From Pandoraea sp. (lineage in GTDB: Bacteria > Pseudomonadota > Gammaproteobacteria > Burkholderiales > Burkholderiaceae), in the NCBI RefSeq assembly GCF_004297875.1, contig NZ_SCSK01000061.1:1-64000 (forward strand): a stretch of DNA of 64,000 nucleotides. The letters run 5' to 3'. Shown piece after piece: positions 44,149 to 53,279 of this stretch. The position numbers and the translations under genes were made by a program. Under the pieces are notes generated by a model. It saw only the letters and a list, made by a program, of their open reading frames with translations. It made no database searches and was not told the origin of the DNA. Each line of letters opens with the position of its first letter. The stretch's first letter is position 1.

Positions 44149-47100
44149 ATGAAATACGTACCGATCAAAAGCCTCTATGTGCGCATGTTTTTCGCCATCT
44201 GCGCCGCAGCGATCCCATTGCTGGCCGGCAGCGTCTATTACATCTATCGCCAGACCGAGCTGCTGCAGGCCAACGCGCGATCCGAAGCCCGCCAGTATCT
44301 CGATGTCGCGGCCGAGTATGCAGCCGCGGAGATAAGAGGCACGGGTGAAACGCTTTCGGCGATTGCCGCAACCCCGATCATTCAGGGGCATCATTGGCAA
44401 CGCTGCGATCGCTATTTCTCCGACGTGGTGCAGCGGCGCCCCGATCGCTATTCGAATATCGGCGTCATCGACCTCCACGGTAACGTGCTGTGCAGTGGCG
44501 TGACGCCCCCAGGAGATGCTTTTCGCAGTCTTGCCGATCGCCCCTACTTTCGGCTGGCGCTGAAGAACCGCGGGCTGGTCGTCGGGGACTACCAGCGCGG
44601 CAGGCTCACCGAAATACCGTCAATCGTCGTGGCCAGAGCCATCTATGACGCCGACGGCCAAAAATCTGCCGTGCTGTTCGCCGCATTACGCCTGACCGCC
44701 CTCGAACACGTGAGTCAGGATGCGAACTTTCGCGAGGCGCATTTAGCGATACTGGATCGAGGCGGCAGAATACTCACCGCATCCGATTCGATACTCGGAC
44801 ACCCGGGCGACAGGATCGTCGACCCGCTCATGCGACGCTTCATTTCGACACAGCATCGCGATGTCGAGGCAATCGACCAGACCGGGGTTCCGTATCACCT
44901 GATCGGATCCGCTTATGCAGGGCCATCCAATGATCCATCGTCGATCGTCGTGCTTTACGCGTCGCGTGGCTCGGAGATGCTGGCGAACCTGCGCCACGGC
45001 CTGTGGGGCGGGGCGGTGTTCGCGCTGCTGCTGATCCTGCTCTCGGTAAGCGCCGGCTGGGCGGGGACCAACGCGCTCATCGGACGAAACATCCGCCGCA
45101 TCGCCGAAGCTGCGACACGGCTGCGCGAGCGCCGGTTCGAGTCGCGAGTGGCCGACGACGTGTCGGGCCGGGAATTCAAGCTGATCGCCGTGCAGCTCGA
45201 CGAAATGGCCAAGGAGCTTGCGCAGCGAGAGCAACAGTGGCAAAGCTCGGTCCAGCGGCAGGCCATGCAAGTCGAGCTGCTCAGGCGTATCGCCCAGAAC
45301 GACCCGCTCGACGCGATTCTGGCATCCATATGCGAATTTGCCGAACAGCAAATTCCGGACGCACGCGCCTGTTTGCTGATCGTCGACGAACAAGGGTATG
45401 TCACGGACTGTATTGCCCCCCAACTGCCCGACTCGTTTCGCAGGATGTTCATAGGGCAACAGGCGAAGTCCGGCGCTGGTTCCTGTGGAACCGCTATTAC
45501 CGAACGCCGTGCGATCATCTCCGACGACATCGCAAGCGACGATCTCTGGGTCGATTACCGCGGTCTGGCAATGGAGTACGGTCTGCATGCCTGCTGGTCT
45601 TATCCGATCATCTCTGCCGGCAATCGCGTATTCGGGTCATTTGCGCTGTATTTCAAGACACCGAAGAAACCCGGCGCCGGTGAATTTTCCATCAGCCAGA
45701 TGGGCGCGGAGCTCGCCGCGGTGGCCATCGACCGCCACACGACCGGCGAGGCCTTGTCACAGTCCGAAGCGGAGTACCGGTCGCTATTCGAGAGCAACCC
45801 GTATCCGATGTGGGTGTCCGACACCGCGACCGGGAAATTCCTGGCTGTCAACACAACCGCGGTCGGGCACTACGGATTTTCCAAGGACGAGCTTCTGGGC
45901 ATGAGAGAGGCCGATCTGGAACTGGCGCATCCAGCAGACAGCCGAGTGCGTGATGCATCGCCCCGCTCGCGGCTTCACCGCAACGCCAACGGTGACGTGC
46001 TGGAAGTCGAGACAACGTACTTCCCGTTGCGCTTCCAGGGGCGCGAGGCCTCGCTCGCGCTCGTTTCCGACGTCACTTATCGCAGCTCGCTGACCAAAAC
46101 GATCAGTGATCAGAACGCGCTGTTCTCGCTGCTGATGAACTCCACCGTCGAGGCCATCTACGGCGTGGACAAAAACGGCTGTTGCACCTTCGCAAACGCT
46201 GCATGCGAGCGCCTGTTGGGTTACGCGGCCAGTGAATTGGTGGGCCGCTCGATGCACAGGCTGATCCATCACAGTCGAGAAGTCGGCCAACCCTACCCGC
46301 TGTCGAGTTGCCGGATCCACAACAGAATTGACTCGAACGCTCATATTCATCTCGACGATGAGGTTTTCTGGCGCAAGGACGGCCGGCCGCTACCTGTCGA
46401 GTATTGGGCCTATCCCATTGTCCGGGCAGGAACGGTGACAGGCTCGATTGTCACCTTCATCGACACCACCGAGCGTCGGCGCCAGCAGGACGAACTGCGC
46501 CGCCGCGCCACCTTCGATGGACTCACCGGGCTGCTCAATCGGGCGAGCTTCGTCGCCGTGCTGGCCTCACGCCTCGAGAGGGCAGCCTCGGAGCAACGAA
46601 GCCTGATCGTGGCGCTGCTCGATCTTGATGGATTCAAAGAGGTCAACGATCACCTCGGGCACTCGGCGGGCGATCAGCTGCTGGGCGAAATCGCCGCGCG
46701 GCTTGCCGCCACGCTCGGCGCCACGGCAGAAATCGGGCGTATTGGCGGCGACGAATTTGTGTTCGTGATGGACGGGGCCGACGAGCAGACGGTCATCGGT
46801 TACATCAAGGCTGTGCTTGAATCGGTGCGACAGCCATTCTCGATCTCTGGCCTGGACATTCAGATCAGCGGCAGCGTTGGCGCGGCAACATTCCCAGGCG
46901 CCGGATCGGACGTCGACACGCTCCTGCGCAGTGCCGACGCGGCAATGTACGCGGCCAAGCGGGAAGGCTGCGGCGTCAGCCTGACGGACCGCATCGACGC
47001 CGGCAGCTCGCGGCCGTTCCTGATGAGCGAGTTGCGACGCGCAATGCAAGATGAGCAGTTTCTCCTGCATTTTCAGCCCAAAGTCTCTCTCCAGGGCAGG

Positions 47101-47799
47101 CGGCGCATCGGCTTCGAGGCCTTGCTGCGCTGGAAGCATCCAGCGCTCGGACTGGTCGGGCCCTGTGAATACATGCCCATGCTCGAGTTGAGCGATCTGA
47201 TCCATCCATTGACGGAGTGGGTGATCGAATCGGCGGTGACGCAGTTCGTTGGTCTGGCCAGGCAATGCCCCCACGCATTCGTTTCCGTCAATGTGTCCAT
47301 GCGCAACCTGCTCGATCTCGGCTTTTCCGCCAAAGTGCGCCGTCTGCTCGACCGTCACGACTTCCCCGCGCATCAACTCAAGCTCGAAGTCACGGAGAGT
47401 ACCCTGATGTCGGATCCGGAGCGAACCAAAAAAGCCCTCGATGAACTTCACGCCCAGGGGGTTCGCATCGCCATCGATGATTTCGGAACCGGCTACTCAT
47501 CGCTGTCGTACCTGCAGAAACTGCCTGTCGACGACCTGAAGATCGATCGATCCTTTGTCATGGATATGTCAGACAGCGAAGCCTCCAAAACCATCGTGCG
47601 ATCGATCATCTCGCTCGCGCACAGCCTTGGGATCACCGTGACCGCCGAGGGCATCGAAACCGAGGAAACGCTGGCGCTCCTGCGCGGCGCCGGGTGTGAT
47701 TTCGCACAAGGGTACTTCATTGGGCGGCCCATGCCATTCGATGCCCTGCTTGACTGGATTGATGACAGCGATTGGTGTGCGAACATGCGCGCCAAATGA
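44149..47799 (+). CDS. Membrane sensor with GAF, PAS, GGDEF and EAL domains
   Basis: The protein has 1216 residues. Membrane segments at about 12-33 and 285-307 enclose a ~250-residue periplasmic Cache-like sensor; then HAMP (308-362), GAF (375-530), PAS (540-645), PAS (655-775), GGDEF (785-945) and EAL (955-1205). GGDEF is canonical (866-870) but lacks an RxxD site. The EAL motif is intact (EALLRW at 990), as are DDFGTGYSSL and TAEGIE, so phosphodiesterase activity is expected. It may be bifunctional. It is co-transcribed with the upstream cyclase, suggesting a make/break pair for c-di-GMP. Confidence 0.9.
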   Translation: MKYVPIKSLYVRMFFAICAAAIPLLAGSVYYIYRQTELLQANARSEARQYLDVAAEYAAAEIRGTGETLSAIAATPIIQGHHWQRCDRYFSDVVQRRPDRYSNIGVIDLHGNVLCSGVTPPGDAFRSLADRPYFRLALKNRGLVVGDYQRGRLTEIPSIVVARAIYDADGQKSAVLFAALRLTALEHVSQDANFREAHLAILDRGGRILTASDSILGHPGDRIVDPLMRRFISTQHRDVEAIDQTGVPYHLIGSAYAGPSNDPSSIVVLYASRGSEMLANLRHGLWGGAVFALLLILLSVSAGWAGTNALIGRNIRRIAEAATRLRERRFESRVADDVSGREFKLIAVQLDEMAKELAQREQQWQSSVQRQAMQVELLRRIAQNDPLDAILASICEFAEQQIPDARACLLIVDEQGYVTDCIAPQLPDSFRRMFIGQQAKSGAGSCGTAITERRAIISDDIASDDLWVDYRGLAMEYGLHACWSYPIISAGNRVFGSFALYFKTPKKPGAGEFSISQMGAELAAVAIDRHTTGEALSQSEAEYRSLFESNPYPMWVSDTATGKFLAVNTTAVGHYGFSKDELLGMREADLELAHPADSRVRDASPRSRLHRNANGDVLEVETTYFPLRFQGREASLALVSDVTYRSSLTKTISDQNALFSLLMNSTVEAIYGVDKNGCCTFANAACERLLGYAASELVGRSMHRLIHHSREVGQPYPLSSCRIHNRIDSNAHIHLDDEVFWRKDGRPLPVEYWAYPIVRAGTVTGSIVTFIDTTERRRQQDELRRRATFDGLTGLLNRASFVAVLASRLERAASEQRSLIVALLDLDGFKEVNDHLGHSAGDQLLGEIAARLAATLGATAEIGRIGGDEFVFVMDGADEQTVIGYIKAVLESVRQPFSISGLDIQISGSVGAATFPGAGSDVDTLLRSADAAMYAAKREGCGVSLTDRIDAGSSRPFLMSELRRAMQDEQFLLHFQPKVSLQGRRRIGFEALLRWKHPALGLVGPCEYMPMLELSDLIHPLTEWVIESAVTQFVGLARQCPHAFVSVNVSMRNLLDLGFSAKVRRLLDRHDFPAHQLKLEVTESTLMSDPERTKKALDELHAQGVRIAIDDFGTGYSSLSYLQKLPVDDLKIDRSFVMDMSDSEASKTIVRSIISLAHSLGITVTAEGIETEETLALLRGAGCDFAQGYFIGRPMPFDALLDWIDDSDWCANMRAK

Positions 47800-47933
47800 G
47801 CTGCCCGGGATTTCGCTCGTGTTTGCCCCGTGCGAGTCCTGATTCGACGGAACGCCGCCGCTGACAAACGTCGCGCCGATGATCGTTCGACAGCAGTCGT
47901 TCGAGCCACCTACCGCCGCCGCGCGGGGCCACC

Positions 47934-49169
47934 TCACGCCGACAGCGCCCGCTCGTGATCGTGCCCCGGCGCGGCGATGCGCACCCGGTTGCGGCCGGCA
48001 TGCTTGGCCGCATAGAGCGCAACGTCGGCCGCGCCGATCAGTGCTTGCGGCGTGCCCGCGCCGTCGCGCAAGGCGACGCCGACGCTGATCGTCACGCTCA
48101 CCGGTTTGCGTTCCACGACAAATTGCAGATGCTGTACCGCATCGCGCAGCCTTTCCGCGGTCTGCGCGGCATCATCCATCGTCGCTTGCGGCAGCAGCAC
48201 GGCGAATTCCTCGCCGCCGAAGCGGGCGAGCAGATCGGCGCTGCGCAAGTGCGCCGCCAAGCGCTTCGCGACGTGACACAGACACGTGTCGCCGGCAAGA
48301 TGCCCATAGCGATCATTGAACGCCTTGAACCGGTCGATATCGATCAGCAGCAGCGCGCCGGCCACCCCGGGCGCGGCCACCAGTTCAGCCAGTGCCTCGT
48401 CCAGGCGACGCCGGTTGGCAACGCCGGTCAGGGCATCGGTGTAGGAAAGATCGGTGAGCGTGGCATTTTGCGCCTCGAGCGCCTCGCTGCGCAGGCGGTC
48501 GAGCAGCCGGTGCAAATAGATCCGGCGCGACGCGCGCTCATACGCATGGGCGCCGACCAGCGACGGCAGCAACAGCGTCATCATGAAGCCGATCAGGAAT
48601 ACGTCGTCGCCCGAGCTGATTTCCGGGCGGCTGACCAGGACCAGCGCAAAGACGCCGAGATTCACGACGAAAAAACCCAACGTCTGGGCAAAGCGCAATC
48701 GCACGAAAACCAGCACGAAGCTCGCCGGCGGGATCGCCATCAGAAAATCGCGCAGGGTGGCCGGGGTCGGCTTGGCCGTGATGACCAGCATCGCCGCCGC
48801 GCTGCACAGCAGGCAGCACACCAGCAGCGCGTTCTCGCGCGTGGCAACGGTGTTTCTGCTCCCCAATCCGAAGCGCAGGATGAGCAGGACGGCCGAGCAG
48901 GCGCCGCCCAATTGAATCGCAACGTTTTTCCAGTCGGGATTCGGAATGACGGTCAGGTTCAGCAATATGCCCAGGCAGAAATAGCTGGTAACGCCCCACC
49001 AGACAATGGTGCGGATCTCCCGCAACCGCTCGGCGCCGATGTCTTCCCGGTAGCGCCTTTCGAGCGCATCGGGAAACGCCAGCCGAAAACCGGACCGGCC
49101 GAGCTCCGACTCGGCCAGCCCATCCAGGCGCGGCGCCTGTCCCCGTTGAGTCGCACCGGAGTGCTTCAT
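47934..49169 (-). CDS. Membrane-bound GGDEF diguanylate cyclase
   Basis: The protein has 411 residues. About six hydrophobic segments between residues 50 and 215 form an integral-membrane sensor of MASE-like type; a short helix leads to the GGDEF domain (about 235-405). The motif is GGEEF (318-322) with RSAD five residues before it (RxxD inhibitory site), so it should be an active, feedback-limited cyclase. AAGGTGG precedes the ATG at 49169. It converges with the GGDEF-EAL gene, so three c-di-GMP genes lie together. Confidence 0.88.
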   Translation of the reverse strand: MKHSGATQRGQAPRLDGLAESELGRSGFRLAFPDALERRYREDIGAERLREIRTIVWWGVTSYFCLGILLNLTVIPNPDWKNVAIQLGGACSAVLLILRFGLGSRNTVATRENALLVCCLLCSAAAMLVITAKPTPATLRDFLMAIPPASFVLVFVRLRFAQTLGFFVVNLGVFALVLVSRPEISSGDDVFLIGFMMTLLLPSLVGAHAYERASRRIYLHRLLDRLRSEALEAQNATLTDLSYTDALTGVANRRRLDEALAELVAAPGVAGALLLIDIDRFKAFNDRYGHLAGDTCLCHVAKRLAAHLRSADLLARFGGEEFAVLLPQATMDDAAQTAERLRDAVQHLQFVVERKPVSVTISVGVALRDGAGTPQALIGAADVALYAAKHAGRNRVRIAAPGHDHERALSA

Positions 49170-49328
49170 TCGATTAACCACCTTATGTGCCGGCTGTTGA
49201 AACCCAGCGTAAAAAATGCCGGAATCGCCGCGATCTGGTACGCCGATTCACGCACGCGAAGACGTATAGCCGTTTCTTTTGGAATGATCGGTAGCATACC
49301 GCACGTTCAGCCAGAACACAGCCGCAGC

Positions 49329-49886
49329 CTAATCGGCGATCGAGCGAACGACGCTCGCTGGATTGCCGGCGACAAGCGTATTCGCAGGCACGTCCCGGGT
49401 GACGACCGATCCAGCGGCGATAACCGAGTTTTCGCCGACCGTCACACCGCCGATAACGGTCGCGCCGGCGGCAATCCAAACGTTTTTCCCGATCACGATG
49501 GGTCGGGCGACAACGCCGTCGCGCCGCCTGGCGGGTTCAATGGGATGACCGGACGTCATCAGGCTCACGTTTGGCCCGATCATCACATCGTCTGCAATGT
49601 CCAGCCCGCCAAGATCGTAAAAAGTGCAATTCTGGTTGATGAAGACATTGCGCCCGACACGGATATCGACGCCACCGGTCGTATAAAACGGCGGAATCAA
49701 TAGAAAGCCCTCGTCCACCGGCTTGCCGATCAGCTCGCTGAACAACACCCTGACCTCATCCGCCTCGTTGAATGTCAGGCGGTTGAGCGCGGCGGTGATC
49801 GACAATGCCCGCTTCACGTTGGCCAGCATGGCTGCCGATTCGGGCGTTCCGCGGGGAATGGTTTTGATGCGATCGTCGTTCGCCAT
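49329..49886 (-). CDS. Sugar O-acetyltransferase (maltose/nodulation acetyltransferase type)
   Basis: The enzyme has 185 residues and a left-handed beta-helix of hexapeptide repeats (GVDIRVGRNVFINQNC, LDIADDVMIGPNVSL, IVIGKNVWIAAGATVIGGVTVGENSVIAAGS in short repeats). The catalytic histidine is in TSGHPIEPARR. It moves acetyl from acetyl-CoA to a sugar hydroxyl. AAGGA precedes the ATG at 49886. It lies 53 bp from the MocR gene on the same strand; no clear pathway partner is present. Confidence 0.87.
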   Translation of the reverse strand: MANDDRIKTIPRGTPESAAMLANVKRALSITAALNRLTFNEADEVRVLFSELIGKPVDEGFLLIPPFYTTGGVDIRVGRNVFINQNCTFYDLGGLDIADDVMIGPNVSLMTSGHPIEPARRRDGVVARPIVIGKNVWIAAGATVIGGVTVGENSVIAAGSVVTRDVPANTLVAGNPASVVRSIAD

Positions 49887-49939
49887 GCGTTCCTTGTCTC
49901 CCAAAGCCACCCGATGACCGGCAGCAACCAGTGGCTGCC

Positions 49940-51454
49940 TCAGCCGTCCACGCACAGGCGCAATGTGCGCGCCAGGCGCGCGGCCTGAGCCGCGTCGACC
50001 ACGTTGGCGAAGCCCATCACCAGGCCGCGCCGCGAGTGAGGCGCCCGGCCATTGGCATACCAGATCGACAGCGGCAGCACAGCGAGCCCGGCCTCGCGCG
50101 CGCGGGAAGCCACCGCGACGTCGTCCACCGCATCGCGCGAGCCCGCCGCGAACTGTACCGCAAACTGGATCCCGCCTGGCGGCAAATCAACCACCAGCCG
50201 CGGCCCGAATTCCTTCTCCAGCGCCCGCACGATCAGCGTACGCCGCTGCGCATACAGCGCGCGCATGCGTTTCAGGTGGCGCGCAAAATGCCCGCTGTCC
50301 ATGAAATCGGCCACAGCCGCCTGGAACAGGGTCGGCGCGCCGGCGTTCATGCTGTGCGCGACACGCTCGACACGCTCCACGGCCCGCTGCGGCACTACCG
50401 CGTAGGCCAGCCGCAAGCCGGGAAACATCACCTTGCTGAAGGTGCCGCAATAAATCACGCGATCGCGTCGGTCCAGACTCTTCAAGGCCGGTAGTGGCCG
50501 GCCCACGTAGCGGAATTCGCTGTCGTAATCGTCCTCGATAATCCAGCCGGCGGCCTCCTGTGCCCAGTCCAGCAGTGCCGCGCGCCTGGCCAGCGAGAGG
50601 GTCACCCCAAGCGGGCTCTGGTGCGAGGGCGTGACCAGCGCGAAGCGCGCCTGCCGATCCAGCCGCATGCCGCGCTCGACGTCGATCCCCTCTTCGTCGA
50701 CCGGCACCGGCACCAGTTGCATGCCGGCCTCGACCAGAAAATTGCGCGCCAGCAGATAGCCCGGGTCCTCGATCCACATGCGATCGTCCGGGCGGGCAAG
50801 GCTGCGCAGCACGAGTTCGAGCGTTGCCCGATAGCCGCCGGTCACGAACACCTGTTCCGGCCGGCAAGTCACGCCGCGCGACAGCCCGAGATAGGTGGCG
50901 ATATGCTCGCGCAGCGGCCAGTAGCCCGCTGGATCGGGGTACGCGAGCATCGCCTGCGCGCCGCTGCGCGCATGACGCGACACCAGCCGGTGCCACACCT
51001 TGCGCGCAAACGCGTCGAGCGCGGGCAGCCCGGGCTGCAATGGCCTGGGCTCGCCGCTCATGGCCACCGCAATGGCCGTTCGGCGCGGCGCCGGTTTACC
51101 GCCATCCGATGCGTCTTGCGCTCCGGCCTCTTCAACGCCCCGCCAGGCGAGCTCCTGCGCGGGCGCCGGTGCACGCATTGCATGCGTAAGCGACGCCGGC
51201 AGCGACGGCGAGACGAACGTGCCCGCCGCGCCGCGCATCTGCAGATAGCCCTCGTCGACCAGAATCGTGTAAGCCAGCTCCACCGTGCCACGCGCCGCGT
51301 TCAACTGGGCGGCCAGTGCGCGCAGCGCGGGGACGCGGTCGCCTGGGCGCAAATGCCCGGCGGCGATCGCCGTCTTGAAACGCTCGCAGATCTGCAGATA
51401 GATGGGCAACGGCTGCTGCCGGTCTATTTCGATGGTCAACGGGGGCGTGGGCAT
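49940..51454 (-). CDS. MocR/PdxR-type GntR regulator with aminotransferase domain
   Basis: The protein has 504 residues. The N-terminal GntR winged helix (about 10-80) has PIYLQICERFKTAIAAGHLRPGDRVPALRALAAQL; the fold type I aminotransferase domain (about 140-500) has WIEDPGYLL, WIIEDDYDSEFRY and the PLP lysine Lys341 in GTFSKVMFPGLRL. Such proteins bind PLP or an amino compound to sense it. The start at 51454 matches family length. No pdx genes adjoin, so PdxR is not assured; the divergent SDR gene is a candidate target. Confidence 0.85.
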   Translation of the reverse strand: MPTPPLTIEIDRQQPLPIYLQICERFKTAIAAGHLRPGDRVPALRALAAQLNAARGTVELAYTILVDEGYLQMRGAAGTFVSPSLPASLTHAMRAPAPAQELAWRGVEEAGAQDASDGGKPAPRRTAIAVAMSGEPRPLQPGLPALDAFARKVWHRLVSRHARSGAQAMLAYPDPAGYWPLREHIATYLGLSRGVTCRPEQVFVTGGYRATLELVLRSLARPDDRMWIEDPGYLLARNFLVEAGMQLVPVPVDEEGIDVERGMRLDRQARFALVTPSHQSPLGVTLSLARRAALLDWAQEAAGWIIEDDYDSEFRYVGRPLPALKSLDRRDRVIYCGTFSKVMFPGLRLAYAVVPQRAVERVERVAHSMNAGAPTLFQAAVADFMDSGHFARHLKRMRALYAQRRTLIVRALEKEFGPRLVVDLPPGGIQFAVQFAAGSRDAVDDVAVASRAREAGLAVLPLSIWYANGRAPHSRRGLVMGFANVVDAAQAARLARTLRLCVDG

Positions 51455-51649
51455 GGTAACGAGGGACTCTCGGGCAACGAACGGCGCAACCGGAATGGAC
51501 CAGTCGAATCGATCAAACTTGGCACTTACCACTGGGTCATGATCTTCCCATAATAGCCTCATGCGATGCGGCGGCGGCGATCATCTTCACACGAACCCGT
51601 CCGCGCCGGACGCGCCCCGTATTCCCCTTCCTTCTCTGGAGAGTCTGTC

Positions 51650-52399
51650 ATGAAAATCGTCGTCATCGGTGGTTCCGGCCTGATCGGATCGCGTCTGGTC
51701 AAGTTGCTTGGCGAGGCTGGCCACGAGGCGCTCGCCGCATCGCCTCGCCATGGCATCAATAGCGTGACCGGCGAGGGTCCGAGCGAAGCGCTGGCAGGAG
51801 CCGAGGTCGTCGTGGACGTGACGAACGCACCGTCATGGGAGCCTCAGGCAGTGCTCGATTTTTTCCGTACGTCCGCGCGCAATCTGGGCAAGAGCGAAGT
51901 GGCCGCGGGGGTGCGCCATCATGTCGCCCTGTCCATCGTCGGCTGCGACCGCACGCCGGAGAATGCGTATTTTGTGGCCAAGGTTGCCCAGGAAGAGGCG
52001 ATCGCGGCGGCGGGCGTGCCGCACACCATCGTGCGCGCCACCCAGTTCATGGAATTCATCGGCGGCATCGCCGATTTCAGCACGGTCGACGGGACGGTCC
52101 GCCTGGGCGACGGACTGTTTCAGCCGATCGCGGCCGACGACGTCGCGGCAATGCTCGCGCAAATCGCGCTCTGCGCGCCGCAAAACGGCACGATCGAGAT
52201 CGCCGGCCCGGACCGCGCACCGTTCGCCGAGATCATGACGCGTCACCTGAATGCCTCGAACGATGCACGGCCAGTGGTGACGGATCCCGAGGCCCGGTAC
52301 TATGGCGGTCTGGTCGAGCAGCAATCGCTCGTTCCGCTGGGCGACGCGCGAATCGGCCGCATTAGCCTCGATCAGTGGCTGGCGCGCGCCACGCGATGA
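51650..52399 (+). CDS. Atypical SDR (NmrA-like NAD(P)-binding protein)
   Basis: The protein has 249 residues. The dinucleotide motif is IGGSGLIGSRL at the N-terminus; the classical YxxxK is loosely represented by NAYFVAKVAQEEAI. The rest (HTIVRATQFMEFIGGIADF and PIAADDVAAML) is typical of NmrA-like quinone- or redox-sensing proteins. GGAGAG precedes the ATG. It is divergent from the MocR regulator, which probably controls it, and converges on the GST gene. Confidence 0.82.
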   Translation: MKIVVIGGSGLIGSRLVKLLGEAGHEALAASPRHGINSVTGEGPSEALAGAEVVVDVTNAPSWEPQAVLDFFRTSARNLGKSEVAAGVRHHVALSIVGCDRTPENAYFVAKVAQEEAIAAAGVPHTIVRATQFMEFIGGIADFSTVDGTVRLGDGLFQPIAADDVAAMLAQIALCAPQNGTIEIAGPDRAPFAEIMTRHLNASNDARPVVTDPEARYYGGLVEQQSLVPLGDARIGRISLDQWLARATR

Positions 52400-52421
52400 A
52401 CTGCCAACGACGGCACACGCC

Positions 52422-53087
52422 TCACCGTACCAATCCTTGCAGAAAATCCGGCACCGCATAGTCGATCGAGACGAGATAGGCCGCCATGGCGCCGGCCACT
52501 TTGCGTACCGCGGGGCGCGCCGTCATCCGCTCGCGCCACGCCAGCAGATTGGGCGTGTGCGCTGTCATCGGCGCGCCCTTGCGCGCGCCAAACAACTGCG
52601 CCATGTAAAAGGCGATGTCGGCGCAGGAATAGGCCCCAGCCAGGAATTCCCGATCGCCCAGCACCCGTTCCATGCGCAGGTAATATTGCGACGCCGCTTC
52701 GCGCGCGCTGCGCGCCGCCGGGTCGTCCGGCGTGGCCTCAAGGCCCATCAGCCGGATAATGTACGGAAAGTAGATCTCGTCGCTACTGTGCTCGAGCTGG
52801 CGCGCCATCGCACGCGCCTGGCAATCCGCCGGCCATAACGGCGGATCGGGCCGCAGGTCTTCGAGGTACTCGAAGATCTGAGTGGAATCGAAAATCTCGA
52901 GCGCTCCATCGATCAGCACCGGCACCTGGCGTTTCGGGTTGATGCGCAATACGTCGGGATGCTTGGGCTCATAACCGCGCTGCGGATCGAACGGCGCCAT
53001 CACCAGTTCGAACTCGATACCCTTTTCGTGCGCCGCAATCTCGACCTTGGCGCCGAACATGCTCAGCGGACCGGAAATTATTTTCAT
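52422..53087 (-). CDS. Glutathione S-transferase
   Basis: The protein has 221 residues. The N-terminal thioredoxin-like domain (1-80) has RQVPVLIDGALEIFDSTQIFEYLED with the cis-proline and the Glu/Asp-Ser glutathione site; a helical C-terminal domain follows. The catalytic residue is probably Ser or Thr near GPLSMFGAK. It conjugates glutathione to electrophiles. GAGGAAAG precedes the start. It is divergent from the WYL regulator across a region with an exact inverted repeat. Confidence 0.88.
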   Translation of the reverse strand: MKIISGPLSMFGAKVEIAAHEKGIEFELVMAPFDPQRGYEPKHPDVLRINPKRQVPVLIDGALEIFDSTQIFEYLEDLRPDPPLWPADCQARAMARQLEHSSDEIYFPYIIRLMGLEATPDDPAARSAREAASQYYLRMERVLGDREFLAGAYSCADIAFYMAQLFGARKGAPMTAHTPNLLAWRERMTARPAVRKVAGAMAAYLVSIDYAVPDFLQGLVR

Positions 53088-53237
53088 GGATCTTTCCTCG
53101 TTGGTTGTCGTGCGCGGCAAGCTTCGCCGCAGTCTTCATGCGGGCATGTAGCGAACGGGCATCGAGAAGCTCGATGGGTTCGCAAACCGTCACGCGATTT
53201 ACTCCGCCAGGGGGTGTCGACAATAATAGAATCGTTA

Positions 53238-53258
53238 ACATGACATCTTCTGTCATGT
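53238..53258. promoter_or_regulatory. Candidate YafY/WYL operator
   Basis: ACATGACA (53238-53245) and TGTCATGT (53251-53258) form a perfect inverted repeat with a 5-bp spacer. It lies 22 bp before the regulator start and in the space shared with the divergent GST gene. Confidence 0.6.
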
Positions 53259-53279
53259 ATTTTCGCGACGATATCCCTG

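Noticed and set aside
47955..49703. A 582-codon frame opposite the third diguanylate cyclase and acetyltransferase
   Set aside because: It spans two real minus-strand genes, has low-complexity composition and no recognisable domain.
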